Shown: piece after piece, positions 9,072-17,456 of the stretch
Numbering within the stretch: position 1 is the stretch's first letter
How the letters are laid out: every line of letters begins with the position of its first letter
Assembly: GCF_028330985.1 (NCBI RefSeq)
Contig: NZ_JAQMUE010000086.1
Location: 1-62,336, forward strand
Direction of reading: 5' to 3'
Length of the DNA: 62,336 nt
Source of the DNA: Roseofilum reptotaenium CS-1145
GTDB lineage: Bacteria > Cyanobacteriota > Cyanobacteriia > Cyanobacteriales > Desertifilaceae
Position numbers and translations under genes: made by a program
The notes under the pieces: model-generated
What the model saw: the letters and a program-made list of their open reading frames with translations, nothing else
Databases searched by the model: none
Told to the model about the DNA's origin: nothing

Positions 9072-9638
9072 ATGCCCTATCGTCAAATTCGGTTTCAGGA
9101 AGGTTGCTACTACCACGTATATAATCGCGGCAACGACCGACAACCTATTTTCTACAACCGGGACAACTATCTCTACTTTTTGCGCCAGTTTCGCCGTTAC
9201 TTCATTCAACCCCGCGCGCTAGATCTGGTTGCCTATTGCCTGATGCCGAACCACTATCACTTCTTGGTTTACTTGCATCAAGCCAACTTCTCGAAACGGA
9301 TGCAGCGGTTTGCCTTATCCTATACGAAAACCATGAATAATCGCTATAAGCGCGTTGGTTCCTTATTTCAAGGACGGTTTCAGGCGATATTAGTGGATAG
9401 CGATCGCTATTTAGCCAATCTAACTCGCTATATTCACCTGAATCCCGTGCGCGCCAACTTAGTCGAGTCCGCCGCAGATTGGGAGTTTTCCAGTTATCCC
9501 GAATATCTACAACTGCGCCGTGGCACCTTACCGCAATGTGAAATCGTCGGCTCCCTGTTCGAGTCCCCGAGTGCCTATCGGGAGTTTGTCGAAGAAGGAG
9601 AACGGGAAAATGCGATCGACCATCTCCTCTTTGACTAA
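9072..9638 (+). CDS. REP-associated tyrosine transposase (RAYT)
   Basis: A 188-residue Y1/HUH-type single-strand DNA transposase related to IS200/IS605 TnpA. The HUH metal motif is LMPNHYHFLVY with H61 and H63; the candidate catalytic tyrosine is about Y120 in RYIHLNPVRANLV. The N-terminal EGCYYHVYNRGN motif is characteristic of the RAYT (Y1_Tnp) family. RAYTs are normally single-copy domesticated transposases that act on REP hairpins. Here the gene is bracketed by 67-bp REP copies at 8981 and 9687, the classic REPtron arrangement. The reading frame is intact, with ATG at 9072. Confidence 0.92.
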   Translation: MPYRQIRFQEGCYYHVYNRGNDRQPIFYNRDNYLYFLRQFRRYFIQPRALDLVAYCLMPNHYHFLVYLHQANFSKRMQRFALSYTKTMNNRYKRVGSLFQGRFQAILVDSDRYLANLTRYIHLNPVRANLVESAADWEFSSYPEYLQLRRGTLPQCEIVGSLFESPSAYREFVEEGERENAIDHLLFD

Positions 9639-9686
9639 GAAACCGCGTGGCGAGGCGAGCGAGGCAAGAAACCGGGTGGCGAGGCG
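9637..9686 (+). repeat. Tandem truncated REP left ends
   Basis: Directly after the RAYT stop codon the REP left end is repeated twice in degenerate short form: AAGAAACCGCGTGGCGAGGC, then AAGAAACCGGGTGGCGAGGC, before the full copy at 9687. The units are about 22-28 bp long. They suggest repeated end processing or slippage at this REP. Confidence 0.65.
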
Positions 9687-9753
9687 AGAAACCGGGTTTG
9701 TGCCTAACCTGTCGCTTTGATGCGAAGGGGATAGCAAACCCGGTTTCTGAGGC
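9687..9753 (+). repeat. 67-bp REP element, copy 2
   Basis: The copy has the same 14-bp arms, the same length and the same orientation as copies 1 and 3; only a few loop positions differ. It ends 52 bp before the ATG of the CHAT gene and may affect its 5' untranslated region. Confidence 0.9.
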
Positions 9754-9805
9754 CCCCGTGAGGCCCCACGATAGACTCGAAACAGAGCAACCCACCAGTA
9801 TCGTC

Positions 9806-12800
9806 ATGGATGAAGAACGGCTAGAGGCTTACCTGAACTTGATTCGAGAACTGCTGAAGTGTCCCAACGGTGAGGAAGGACGGATCTTGCAGGAGAACCG
9901 GGAACTGGTGGATGCCGAGTTTCTCCAGGTCTGCGCAACCATCGGCGAGCAGATGGCAGAAGAAGGAAGGGAGAATGAGGCGCGGTTTTTGCAGGAGTTG
10001 GTGCGGGTGCTGGGACAGGGGAGGAACCGGGAAGGAGCAACGCCAGAAGATTATTTCCAGTTCTTATTGGAAGTATTAGCGACTTTAGATAGTAGCGGAG
10101 ATCCAAACGTGGTTTATCCGCTCTTGCAACAGAACTTAGATAGATTCGATTTAACATTAGCTGAGAGCTTGCGAGCTTGGGTGAGTCAAACTCTGGAGTA
10201 CATGGAACTAGAACAAGCCCAGAGTATTGCTGCAGGTCTTGGAAATTTCGGTAATTTAATCAAAGATTGTCCATTAGGCAGTCGTGCGGAGAATATCGAA
10301 CATGCCATTGTCGCTTACCAACTAGCCTTGGAAATTTATACTCCGCAACAGTTTCCTCAAGAGTGGGCAGGAATCCAAAATAATCTGGCAAATGCCTACT
10401 GTGAGAGCATCCGAGGAGAGCCGGCCGAGAATATCGAACATGCTATTGTCGCTTACCAACTGGCCTTGGAAATTTATACCCCACAACAGTTTCCTCAAGA
10501 GTGGGCAGGGACTCAAAATAATCTGGGAGATGCCTACAGAAACCGCATCCGGGGGGAGCGTGCGGAGAATATCGAAAATGCGATCGCTGCTTTCCAACTG
10601 GCCCTACAAGTAAGAACCCGTGAAGCCTTTCCTCAAGACTGGGCAAGAACCCAACATTATCTGGCTATTGCCTACTGTGAGCGCATCCGGGGGGAGCGGG
10701 CCGAGAATATCAAAAATGCGATCGCCGCTTGTCAACTGGCCCTACAAGTAAGAACTCGTGAAGCCTTTCCTCAAGAGTGGGCAAATACCCAAATTTGTTT
10801 AGGAGCTGCTTACTCTAAACGCATCCGGGAAGAACCCAGTGAGAACTTGGAGCAAGCAATCTCTTTGTATCAAGAAGTCCTTCAGGTATATGATCGCCAG
10901 GTTTTTCCTGAACGATGGGCAATGACCCAAAATAATCTGGCAGTAGCTTACTCAGACCGCATCCGGGGGGGGCGAGCGGAGAATATAGAAAAAGCGATCG
11001 CCGCTTACCAACTGGTACTGGAAGTATATACCCAGAAACAGTTTCCCCAAGAGTGGGCAGGAACCCACCATAATCTGGGATCGGTTTACTACGCCCGCAT
11101 CCTGGGAGAGCGGGTGGAGAATCTCGAACTTGCGATCGGCTGTTATCGTGAAGCTCTAGAAGTGACAACCCGCGCTGCCTTTCCCCAAAAACATGCAGAT
11201 ACCTTGTTTACTCTGGGTCTGGCCTATCGAGACCTGGGACAGCTTGCGGATGCCTACTCTGTCTTTACCCAAGCTATCGATACCGTGGAAGAAATACGCC
11301 AGGGAATTATCGTTGGTGGCGATGGGGATAAACAAAAACTCGCCGAAGAATGGCAAAGTCTCTATCGCAATACTATCGAAGTTTGCTTGGAGCGCGAAGA
11401 CTGGACTGGTGCTCTAGAATATGCCGAGCGCAGCAAGGCCCGCAACCTGGTGGAGCTGCTGGCCGCCACTAAGTTGCAACCGGAAAACATTCCGGAAGAC
11501 CTCTGGCACCGCTACCGCGACCTCTATCAGCAATGGTGGAAACTGCAACAAATGGAGGACTCCCGCAGCAGCGCCGCACCGGATAGCATCACGGAAACCC
11601 CTACGGCCAAACTCCGCACCCTGCGCCAGCAACTGGATCGCTTAATTGACGAAGAAATAACGCCCCACGACCCCAAGTTCCGCTACAGTCAACAGATTAC
11701 TCCCATTACCTATAGGGATATCCAAGGCCTGGTTAACCCGAAAACCGTCCTCGTCGAGTGGTACATCACTTACAAAGGTATCCACAGTTTCATCGTCACT
11801 CATCAAGGAACCCACCCCCAAGTCCTGACCACAAACCCGGACGCACCCGAGCGCTTGGATGCACTGCAAGAGGACTATCTGGAACACTATCTACGGCGTG
11901 CGGAAGACTGGCAAACCCAGTTACCCCACTATCTGCAAGAATTATCCGACTTGCTGGAGGTTCCTACCCTGCTGGCCGCTATTCCCAAGTCCTGCGAGCA
12001 ACTCATTCTGGTTCCCTATCGCGCCTTGCACCTGTTTCCCCTGCACGCCTTACCCCTGGGCGACTGTATTCTCAGCGACCATTTCCCCGAAGGCATCCGC
12101 TACGCACCCAGCAGCCAAATTTTACAACTCTCTTTGCAGGACAATGCTCCCGTTGCCAATAGCCGGGACAATGAGAACCATGAGGTATTTTTCGCCCTGC
12201 AAAACCCCACCGCAGACCTGGAGTATACCGACCTAGAAGTGGAAGCCATTCAAACTGTCTTCACCGCTCCCACTATCCTGAAACAAGATAAGGCCACGAA
12301 AACCGAGTTCGACAACCGCCAACCCCAGCTCGCCACCACCAATATCGCCCATTTCGCCTGCCACGGCTATTTTAACTTTAATAACCCGCGCAGCTCGGGC
12401 TTAATTCTCGCCGGTTCCCAACTCTCGGATACGGAAGACCCGGAAACGGCAAAAGAGGGCAGTGCCGACCTCTCCCCAGCCATCCGCTCCCGTCGCGGCA
12501 CGTTCGATGCGGATAAATGCCTCATTCTCCCGGAAATCTTTAACCTGCGCTTGCCCCAATGTCGCTTAGTGGTGCTTTCCGCTTGCGAAACCGCTATTAC
12601 CGATATCAGCACCACCACGGACGAATATATCAGTATCCTGGCCGCCTTTTTCTTCGCGGGTTCCCGCCACGTCCTGGGAACCCTCTGGGCCGTGAACGAT
12701 ATCTCGACGGCGGTGTTTATGGTGCGCTTCTACGAAACCTTGTTCGCGAAACCGTCTCCTCCGGTTACGTTGGCGCTGAAACAGACGCAAGACTGGATGC

Positions 12801-12967
12801 GCGAGGTCACGGTTGCTCGGTTGCAAGACTGGGCCCGGGGTTGTTCTCTGCTCTCGGAAACCGGAAAAGCTAGGATCGTCGGTCGGTTTGCCTGGGGATA
12901 TACCGCCGACTACGAACCCTACACCCATCCCTATCATTGGGCGGCGTTCTGCGTCACGGGACAATGA
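9806..12967 (+). CDS. TPR-CHAT domain protein (caspase-like peptidase)
   Basis: A 1053-residue protein with an N-terminal helical region, about seven TPR units of 46 residues (each starting AENIE.AI.AYQLAL and containing FPQEWA), and a C-terminal CHAT domain. The CHAT catalytic dyad is visible: His about residue 853 in HFACHG and Cys about residue 927 in VVLSACETA. CHAT proteases are caspase-hemoglobinase-fold enzymes; TPR-CHAT proteins include Craspase (TPR-CHAT) and other conflict-system proteases. I chose the ATG at 9806 (MDEERLEAYL), because the upstream frame reads through REP copy 2. Two same-strand unknown genes follow. The target protein is unknown; a link to them is inference. Confidence 0.88.
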   Translation: MDEERLEAYLNLIRELLKCPNGEEGRILQENRELVDAEFLQVCATIGEQMAEEGRENEARFLQELVRVLGQGRNREGATPEDYFQFLLEVLATLDSSGDPNVVYPLLQQNLDRFDLTLAESLRAWVSQTLEYMELEQAQSIAAGLGNFGNLIKDCPLGSRAENIEHAIVAYQLALEIYTPQQFPQEWAGIQNNLANAYCESIRGEPAENIEHAIVAYQLALEIYTPQQFPQEWAGTQNNLGDAYRNRIRGERAENIENAIAAFQLALQVRTREAFPQDWARTQHYLAIAYCERIRGERAENIKNAIAACQLALQVRTREAFPQEWANTQICLGAAYSKRIREEPSENLEQAISLYQEVLQVYDRQVFPERWAMTQNNLAVAYSDRIRGGRAENIEKAIAAYQLVLEVYTQKQFPQEWAGTHHNLGSVYYARILGERVENLELAIGCYREALEVTTRAAFPQKHADTLFTLGLAYRDLGQLADAYSVFTQAIDTVEEIRQGIIVGGDGDKQKLAEEWQSLYRNTIEVCLEREDWTGALEYAERSKARNLVELLAATKLQPENIPEDLWHRYRDLYQQWWKLQQMEDSRSSAAPDSITETPTAKLRTLRQQLDRLIDEEITPHDPKFRYSQQITPITYRDIQGLVNPKTVLVEWYITYKGIHSFIVTHQGTHPQVLTTNPDAPERLDALQEDYLEHYLRRAEDWQTQLPHYLQELSDLLEVPTLLAAIPKSCEQLILVPYRALHLFPLHALPLGDCILSDHFPEGIRYAPSSQILQLSLQDNAPVANSRDNENHEVFFALQNPTADLEYTDLEVEAIQTVFTAPTILKQDKATKTEFDNRQPQLATTNIAHFACHGYFNFNNPRSSGLILAGSQLSDTEDPETAKEGSADLSPAIRSRRGTFDADKCLILPEIFNLRLPQCRLVVLSACETAITDISTTTDEYISILAAFFFAGSRHVLGTLWAVNDISTAVFMVRFYETLFAKPSPPVTLALKQTQDWMREVTVARLQDWARGCSLLSETGKARIVGRFAWGYTADYEPYTHPYHWAAFCVTGQ

Positions 12968-13004
12968 GCGGGGGGCCTCGGGGGGGTTGAGAAACCCAAG
13001 AACA

Positions 13005-13071
13005 AGAAACCGGGTTTGTGCCTCATCTGTCGCTTTGATGCGGAGGGGATAGCAAACCCGGTTTCTGAGGC
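13005..13071 (+). repeat. 67-bp REP element, copy 3
   Basis: The third copy of the REP family lies 37 bp after the CHAT stop codon, in the same orientation as copies 1 and 2. Copies 2 and 3 therefore bracket the CHAT gene. It may also act as a hairpin terminator or mRNA 3' stabiliser. Confidence 0.9.
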
Positions 13072-13134
13072 ACCCCGTTTCTCGCCTGTCGCGGGGATTA
13101 TAATTGTTGTTAATTTGGTATTTTGCGTTGACCC

Positions 13135-13482
13135 ATGAATCCAGAAGAGATTATTCAAGCCTTTCTCAATGTTTGGGAAACTAATCCTAATGACATTTTT
13201 ACCACGTCTGGCGCGATCGCCGGTTTAGAAGAACTCAACGATATGGCGATCGCATCGGCAACCGACTCTAATACCGTATTTGTGGATAAGCTAGGTAAAT
13301 GGTGCGCGCAGTATCCGAAGTTAACCGATGAGATATTTGCCGAAGCGGAAAACCAACGCAAGTTTAAACTGAAGAATAATATTCCCGAACCGGAAACCGC
13401 GCCGAAAAAACCGGACAAAACTCTAGATAACCTTTATCCGAAAATTCCAAGAAGTCTTCGCGATCGCCTGCCGAAATCCTAA
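13135..13482 (+). CDS. Small uncharacterised protein
   Basis: A 115-residue protein that I do not recognise. Residues 1-80 look like a compact helical domain (MNPEEIIQAFLNVWETNP, then ELNDMAIAS...FVDKLGKWCAQYP). The last 35 residues are Lys/Pro-rich and probably disordered, ending in YPKIPRSLRDRLPKS. It lies between the CHAT gene and a membrane-anchored protein, 30 bp upstream of the latter, so these two are probably an operon. It could be an adaptor or an effector-associated domain, but that is a guess from context only. Confidence 0.6.
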   Translation: MNPEEIIQAFLNVWETNPNDIFTTSGAIAGLEELNDMAIASATDSNTVFVDKLGKWCAQYPKLTDEIFAEAENQRKFKLKNNIPEPETAPKKPDKTLDNLYPKIPRSLRDRLPKS

Positions 13483-13512
13483 TCTCCAATTTACCCTATC
13501 CATGTTGCTCCC

Positions 13513-15012
13513 ATGTCCTCGGAACCCTATCTGCTCGCTCCCAATATTTACCTGTTTGCCTATCAGTTGTGTCAGAAAAAGAAGAATGGCGAGTTTTTGG
13601 GACAAGATGATGAGTTTTGGCAAGAGTGCAACGGTCTGCTAAAGCCGTTTGACGTTAAGATAACCGATAAGCTGGATGCGGATAAATTAAAGAAGCCATT
13701 GAGTCGTCGCGATCGCGCAGTTTTAGCGGATAAGTATCGACGGGCGATCGCATTCCCAGACCCAAATCTCCAGACCGAAACGCCAGCAACATTACTTTCG
13801 GGTTCCGTCCAACCCTGGAAAATCAAAGATAGCTATGGCTTGCTATTCAATTACGGTTATGACGACGAACAAGAGCCACTCCCAAAGGTAAGCTTATCCG
13901 AGATAAAAGATAAATTAAGACCCAATTCTATTTTACATCATTTCCAGTCCAAAAATCCATCTATTTTTCTCGGAAATACGGTACTCTTGACTGCTTATGT
14001 TCCCACGGTTAACAAACAGCACGATCGCGATTACTTGAACGACTTAGCGGATCAGTGTTTTACCGGATTGTTTGCTGGCGAGGATTTGACATTATGCGAT
14101 CGCGGCGAGTTATTTGGCAACCCAATATTCGCTTACGAAAACCGCAGCAAAGAAAAAGGCGATCGCTATCTCCTGATTTGGCTCTTCCGCGACGAACAAG
14201 CGCAAACCTCAGTGAATGACTGCTTGGATAGTATTTCCGATCTATTGTTCTATCGCACAAAAATCGCGAAAGGCTTTGCCGATAGCCGCCTTATTTATCA
14301 AGTTCTGAATAACGGCTATGAGACTCTGGGAGAAACCTTAGACAACCTAGACGAAACCTTACAAAATCGAAAACCCGATCGGTTAGAACCCAAGGAACTA
14401 GAAGACTTTAAACAGAAGCTAATTTTTCTCACTGGGGAATCGTTACCCTATACCCGTACTTTGCGCCTCATGGAAGATTTTGGCAATACGATTAAAACCA
14501 ATTTGCATAACTATCGGCATACCTTAAAAGAGATTAGCGAGACTTTAGAGATCGAACCGAAAAACATGGGACTCTTGCACGAGTTTGCGGAAGATATTGC
14601 CCCCTATTTCGAGCAGCAAATTGCCACAAATTTCAGGTATTTTGCCGACGGTACGGATTTAGTCGATCGCGCGATCGCCACAATTCGCGGTTTAGTTGAA
14701 ATTCAACAAGCGGAAAGCGATCGCAAGCTACAGCAGCAAAACCAAGCTTTGCAAGACCATATCCAGGCGATCGGGGTGGGTATCGGTGCGGGGGCGATCG
14801 CCGCTTCTAGTTCCACGTTAATCTTTGAACAACAACGGATGACATTCCCCATTTTGAGCAAAAATCCGGGAACATCTCCCCATCCCTTTGTCATTGCTGT
14901 CTTGCTCAGTTTCACCTTTGCTGTCGGATTTTGGGCACTGGCAAAATGGGTTTTACCCCCCATATTGCGAATATTTTCTCAAAACGAATCCTCTGATGAA
15001 TCCAAACATTAA
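13513..15012 (+). CDS. Uncharacterised protein with C-terminal coiled coil and two membrane helices
   Basis: A 499-residue protein of unknown family. The first 350 residues are soluble and mixed alpha/beta. Residues about 355-425 form a long helical segment ending in EIQQAESDRKLQQQNQALQ. Two hydrophobic stretches follow: AIGVGIGAGAIAASSSTLIF (about 425-445) and FVIAVLLSFTFAVGFWALAK (about 465-485), with a charged tail. A long helix followed by two C-terminal membrane helices resembles CorA-like topology, but no GMN motif is visible. It is downstream of a CHAT protease and a small protein, so it could be a membrane effector; this is inference. Confidence 0.6.
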   Translation: MSSEPYLLAPNIYLFAYQLCQKKKNGEFLGQDDEFWQECNGLLKPFDVKITDKLDADKLKKPLSRRDRAVLADKYRRAIAFPDPNLQTETPATLLSGSVQPWKIKDSYGLLFNYGYDDEQEPLPKVSLSEIKDKLRPNSILHHFQSKNPSIFLGNTVLLTAYVPTVNKQHDRDYLNDLADQCFTGLFAGEDLTLCDRGELFGNPIFAYENRSKEKGDRYLLIWLFRDEQAQTSVNDCLDSISDLLFYRTKIAKGFADSRLIYQVLNNGYETLGETLDNLDETLQNRKPDRLEPKELEDFKQKLIFLTGESLPYTRTLRLMEDFGNTIKTNLHNYRHTLKEISETLEIEPKNMGLLHEFAEDIAPYFEQQIATNFRYFADGTDLVDRAIATIRGLVEIQQAESDRKLQQQNQALQDHIQAIGVGIGAGAIAASSSTLIFEQQRMTFPILSKNPGTSPHPFVIAVLLSFTFAVGFWALAKWVLPPILRIFSQNESSDESKH

Positions 15013-15071
15013 ATCAGTGGTCATTGCCACCGGAGGAGAGCGATCGCCTTTCGGCTGTCGCCGATATATTC

Positions 15072-15107
15072 ATGTCGCGAAGCAAAACGTTCGATTCGCG
15101 ATGACAT
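15072..15107 (+). terminator. Hairpin after the membrane-protein gene
   Basis: ATGTCGCGAA at 15072-15081 pairs with TTCGCGATGACAT at 15095-15107, with a small bulge. It lies 60 bp after the stop at 15012 and 34 bp before the next ATG. There is no clear T-tract, so the call is weak. Confidence 0.35.
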
Positions 15108-15140
15108 ATTATAATTGATTGAATAGACTTGATATGACTC

Positions 15141-16472
15141 ATGAACAATCCAATTAACCCCTCGAACATTGCCCAAAGTCTTGAGCCAGTCTTCACCGTC
15201 GCTCAAGAGTATTTAAACTTACTCTCTCCCAATTCTAATCTCAATCTCCAAACCGTTCAAACTCAAATTAATCAATTAATCGGATTACTGCCCTTAGTTC
15301 AAAGCAGTACGAATCCACTGTTTGTACAACAAGGATTAGGGCAAGCTTTGGGGCCCAATGGTCTAGGTTGGTTACAGGATATCAACGGTGATAATACGGT
15401 CAATAGCCAAGATATCACCATCACCTCAGCGCAAAATAATAATATTGCCTTTCAAGCCCAACTTAAACCTCCGATTCCTCCTTTAACCCTGACTCCTGAA
15501 ATTGCCAACAGTCTCGGTTTACCCAACTTGGGTATTAATGTGAATAGCTCTGCTTCCTTAGTCTTCGATGCACAATTACAGGCTAATTTCGGATGGGAAG
15601 GCGATCGCGGATTTTATGTCGATACTTCACCACCCAATGAACTAACCCTGCAAGTCAATGGGGGAGTTCTCAATGTTAGTCTGACCTCTCCCTTGGGTTC
15701 AGTGCAATTCATTCCTCAAAATAACTCCTCTAACCTGAGTGGAACTGTTCTGATTGATGTTCAAGATATCGATAGCAACCCTACAGATAATCGTATTTAC
15801 TTAACTGATTTATCCTCAATTGACCCCAATCAACTCCTCAATACTTTGATGGGAGCGAGCGCCACTAATCCCACTTTAAATGCCCTGATTAATGGGTTGA
15901 ATAGTCTTCTGACTCCTATTCCCCCAGGTACTCCAGGGAATGATGTAATTGAAGGCACACCCATTGGCGATCGCATTTTCGGTCTACAAGGCAACGATCT
16001 CCTCTTCGGTGGATTTGGCAATGATGAAATCTATGGTAATCCCGACAACGACACCCTTCTGGGCAATGCCAGTAATGACCTTATCCATGGGGGACAAGGG
16101 AACGATTGGCTCTATGGGGGGCAAGGAAATGATACTTTAAGCGGCGATAATGGCAACGATACCCTAAGCGGCGATCTAGGGGCAGATATCCTCACGGGAG
16201 GACTCGGAGCAGATGTCTTTATGCTACGCACCAGTGCCGCCGTCAATGATATTCTACAAGCTGATTTCATTACCGATTTTCAAGTGGGGATCGATCGCAT
16301 CGCCTTAACCCCAGGAACTAATCCCCAGAATCTCATCTTAGACGATATTGCTGGCAATACAGTCATTCGTCTGAGTGCCTCTGGCCCGATTCTCGGTATC
16401 ATCGGTAATGTGCCGCCCAATAGTTTAGAGGCCAATAGTCTTATCCCTATTGATATGGGAATGGTTTCCTAG
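15141..16472 (+). CDS. RTX-type calcium-binding protein
   Basis: A 443-residue protein. Residues 1-255 are a non-repeated domain containing a dockerin-like stretch (INGDNTVNSQDITI) and Asn/Ser-rich beta segments. From about residue 265 there are nine or so nonapeptide repeats of the GGxGNDxLx type (FGGFGNDEIYG, GGQGNDWLYG), which form a Ca2+-loaded beta roll. The C-terminal block DVFMLRTSAAVNDILQADFI resembles the type I secretion tail of other cyanobacterial RTX proteins. It has no N-terminal signal peptide, as expected for ABC type I export. The passenger role (adhesin, S-layer-like, enzyme) cannot be decided. Confidence 0.85.
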   Translation: MNNPINPSNIAQSLEPVFTVAQEYLNLLSPNSNLNLQTVQTQINQLIGLLPLVQSSTNPLFVQQGLGQALGPNGLGWLQDINGDNTVNSQDITITSAQNNNIAFQAQLKPPIPPLTLTPEIANSLGLPNLGINVNSSASLVFDAQLQANFGWEGDRGFYVDTSPPNELTLQVNGGVLNVSLTSPLGSVQFIPQNNSSNLSGTVLIDVQDIDSNPTDNRIYLTDLSSIDPNQLLNTLMGASATNPTLNALINGLNSLLTPIPPGTPGNDVIEGTPIGDRIFGLQGNDLLFGGFGNDEIYGNPDNDTLLGNASNDLIHGGQGNDWLYGGQGNDTLSGDNGNDTLSGDLGADILTGGLGADVFMLRTSAAVNDILQADFITDFQVGIDRIALTPGTNPQNLILDDIAGNTVIRLSASGPILGIIGNVPPNSLEANSLIPIDMGMVS

Positions 16473-16552
16473 CCTGAAATCCTCTTAGAGTTTGAGGGAT
16501 TCTTTGATATATTAAGAATTGTAAACTTTTTCCCCTTACCGCATAACTAGCC

Positions 16553-17374
16553 GTGGCTTTGCTTAATCCCCTATTGCGTCGTTATCCCTCACTCTCCGAA
16601 CTTCCCACCCTCTGGGCTGATAGCATGACTATTTTATGGGGAGAATGGCTAGATTTGCGGGTTAGACTGGCACCCGTGGCGGCATCTGGCTTAGTCTCTC
16701 CCTTAATCTATATTCTTGCTTTTGGTCTGGGACTCGGTTCTACCCTCGACCGAGCGATGACTCCCCCCATAGGGAATAGCTATCTAGAGTTTATTTTACC
16801 GGGGATGGTCGCCCTTTCTTCAATGACCATTAGTTTTGCCGGAACGGTATTTTCTATTTGTGGGGAACGTCTCTATACGAAAAACTTTGAGGAAATGTTG
16901 TTAATGCCCGTTCATCCGTTGGCGTTATATTTGGGTAAAATGTTGGCAGGAGTGGTACGCGGGTTAATGACTTCGGGTTCTGTGATTTTAGTCGCGGTTC
17001 TATTTACGGGCAAGTTTTGGAGTTTTCTAAATCCCTTATTTTTAGTCCTGATTATCCTTAATTGTGCCGTTTTTGCTGGCTTAGGGGTATTAGTCGGGTT
17101 ACAGGTGAAATCGTTAGAAACGGTAGGGCTTTATAATAATTTTCTGATTATCCCCATGTCGTTTTTAGGGGGGACATTTTTCGATCCATCTACCCTGCCC
17201 ACGGTTCTGAAAGGAATTGTTTATTTACTGCCTCTAACTTATACTACGTTAGGCTTGCGATCGGCTGCCTATGATATCGGTCAGTTTCCCTGGTATTCTA
17301 TTCCAGCACTGCTGGTTATGGCGATCGCTCTTTCCCTAGTTGGCGCTGGTCAGTTTACCACCCAACAAGACTAA
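16553..17374 (+). CDS. ABC-2 type transporter permease, NodJ-like
   Basis: A 273-residue integral membrane protein with about six helices and an ABC-2 membrane core (LEFILPGMVALSSMTISFAG, then FNNFLIIPMSFLGG-like segment FLGGTFFDPSTLP). This belongs to the exporter permeases of the NodJ/DrrB group, which work as dimers with a separate ATPase. The start is a GTG at 16553, giving MALLNPLLRR. No ATPase gene is adjacent. It lies between two RTX genes; RTX export normally needs a type I ABC transporter, so a functional link is not implied. It is convergent with the giant RTX gene, 82 bp away. Confidence 0.82.
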   Translation: MALLNPLLRRYPSLSELPTLWADSMTILWGEWLDLRVRLAPVAASGLVSPLIYILAFGLGLGSTLDRAMTPPIGNSYLEFILPGMVALSSMTISFAGTVFSICGERLYTKNFEEMLLMPVHPLALYLGKMLAGVVRGLMTSGSVILVAVLFTGKFWSFLNPLFLVLIILNCAVFAGLGVLVGLQVKSLETVGLYNNFLIIPMSFLGGTFFDPSTLPTVLKGIVYLLPLTYTTLGLRSAAYDIGQFPWYSIPALLVMAIALSLVGAGQFTTQQD

Positions 17375-17390
17375 TATGCGCTTTGCGCTA

Positions 17391-17404
17391 GGGAATAGGG
17401 AATA
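17391..17404. repeat. STRR heptamers next to a GCGCTTTGCGC palindrome
   Basis: GGGAATA heptamers follow the palindrome GCGCTTTGCGC in the gap between two convergent genes. The same pairing of heptamer tract and GCGC-type palindrome recurs at 31133-31180 and 38108-38166. Confidence 0.45.
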
Positions 17405-17456
17405 CAGCACTGTTGTAGAGTACAGGGTAACCCTAGGAAAGAAAGTCGCTCTACCC

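Noticed and set aside
8857-9222. 121-codon plus-strand ORF spanning the TPR gene end, REP copy 1 and the RAYT start
   Set aside because: It is a shadow frame crossing a REP element and two genuine genes.
9647-9805. 53-residue N-terminal extension of the CHAT protein
   Set aside because: The extension is translated REP sequence; the ATG at 9806 gives the family-like N-terminus.
15950-16200. Regular repeat spacing suggesting a CRISPR array
   Set aside because: The repeats are codons of RTX nonapeptides in a long reading frame, not direct repeats with unique spacers.
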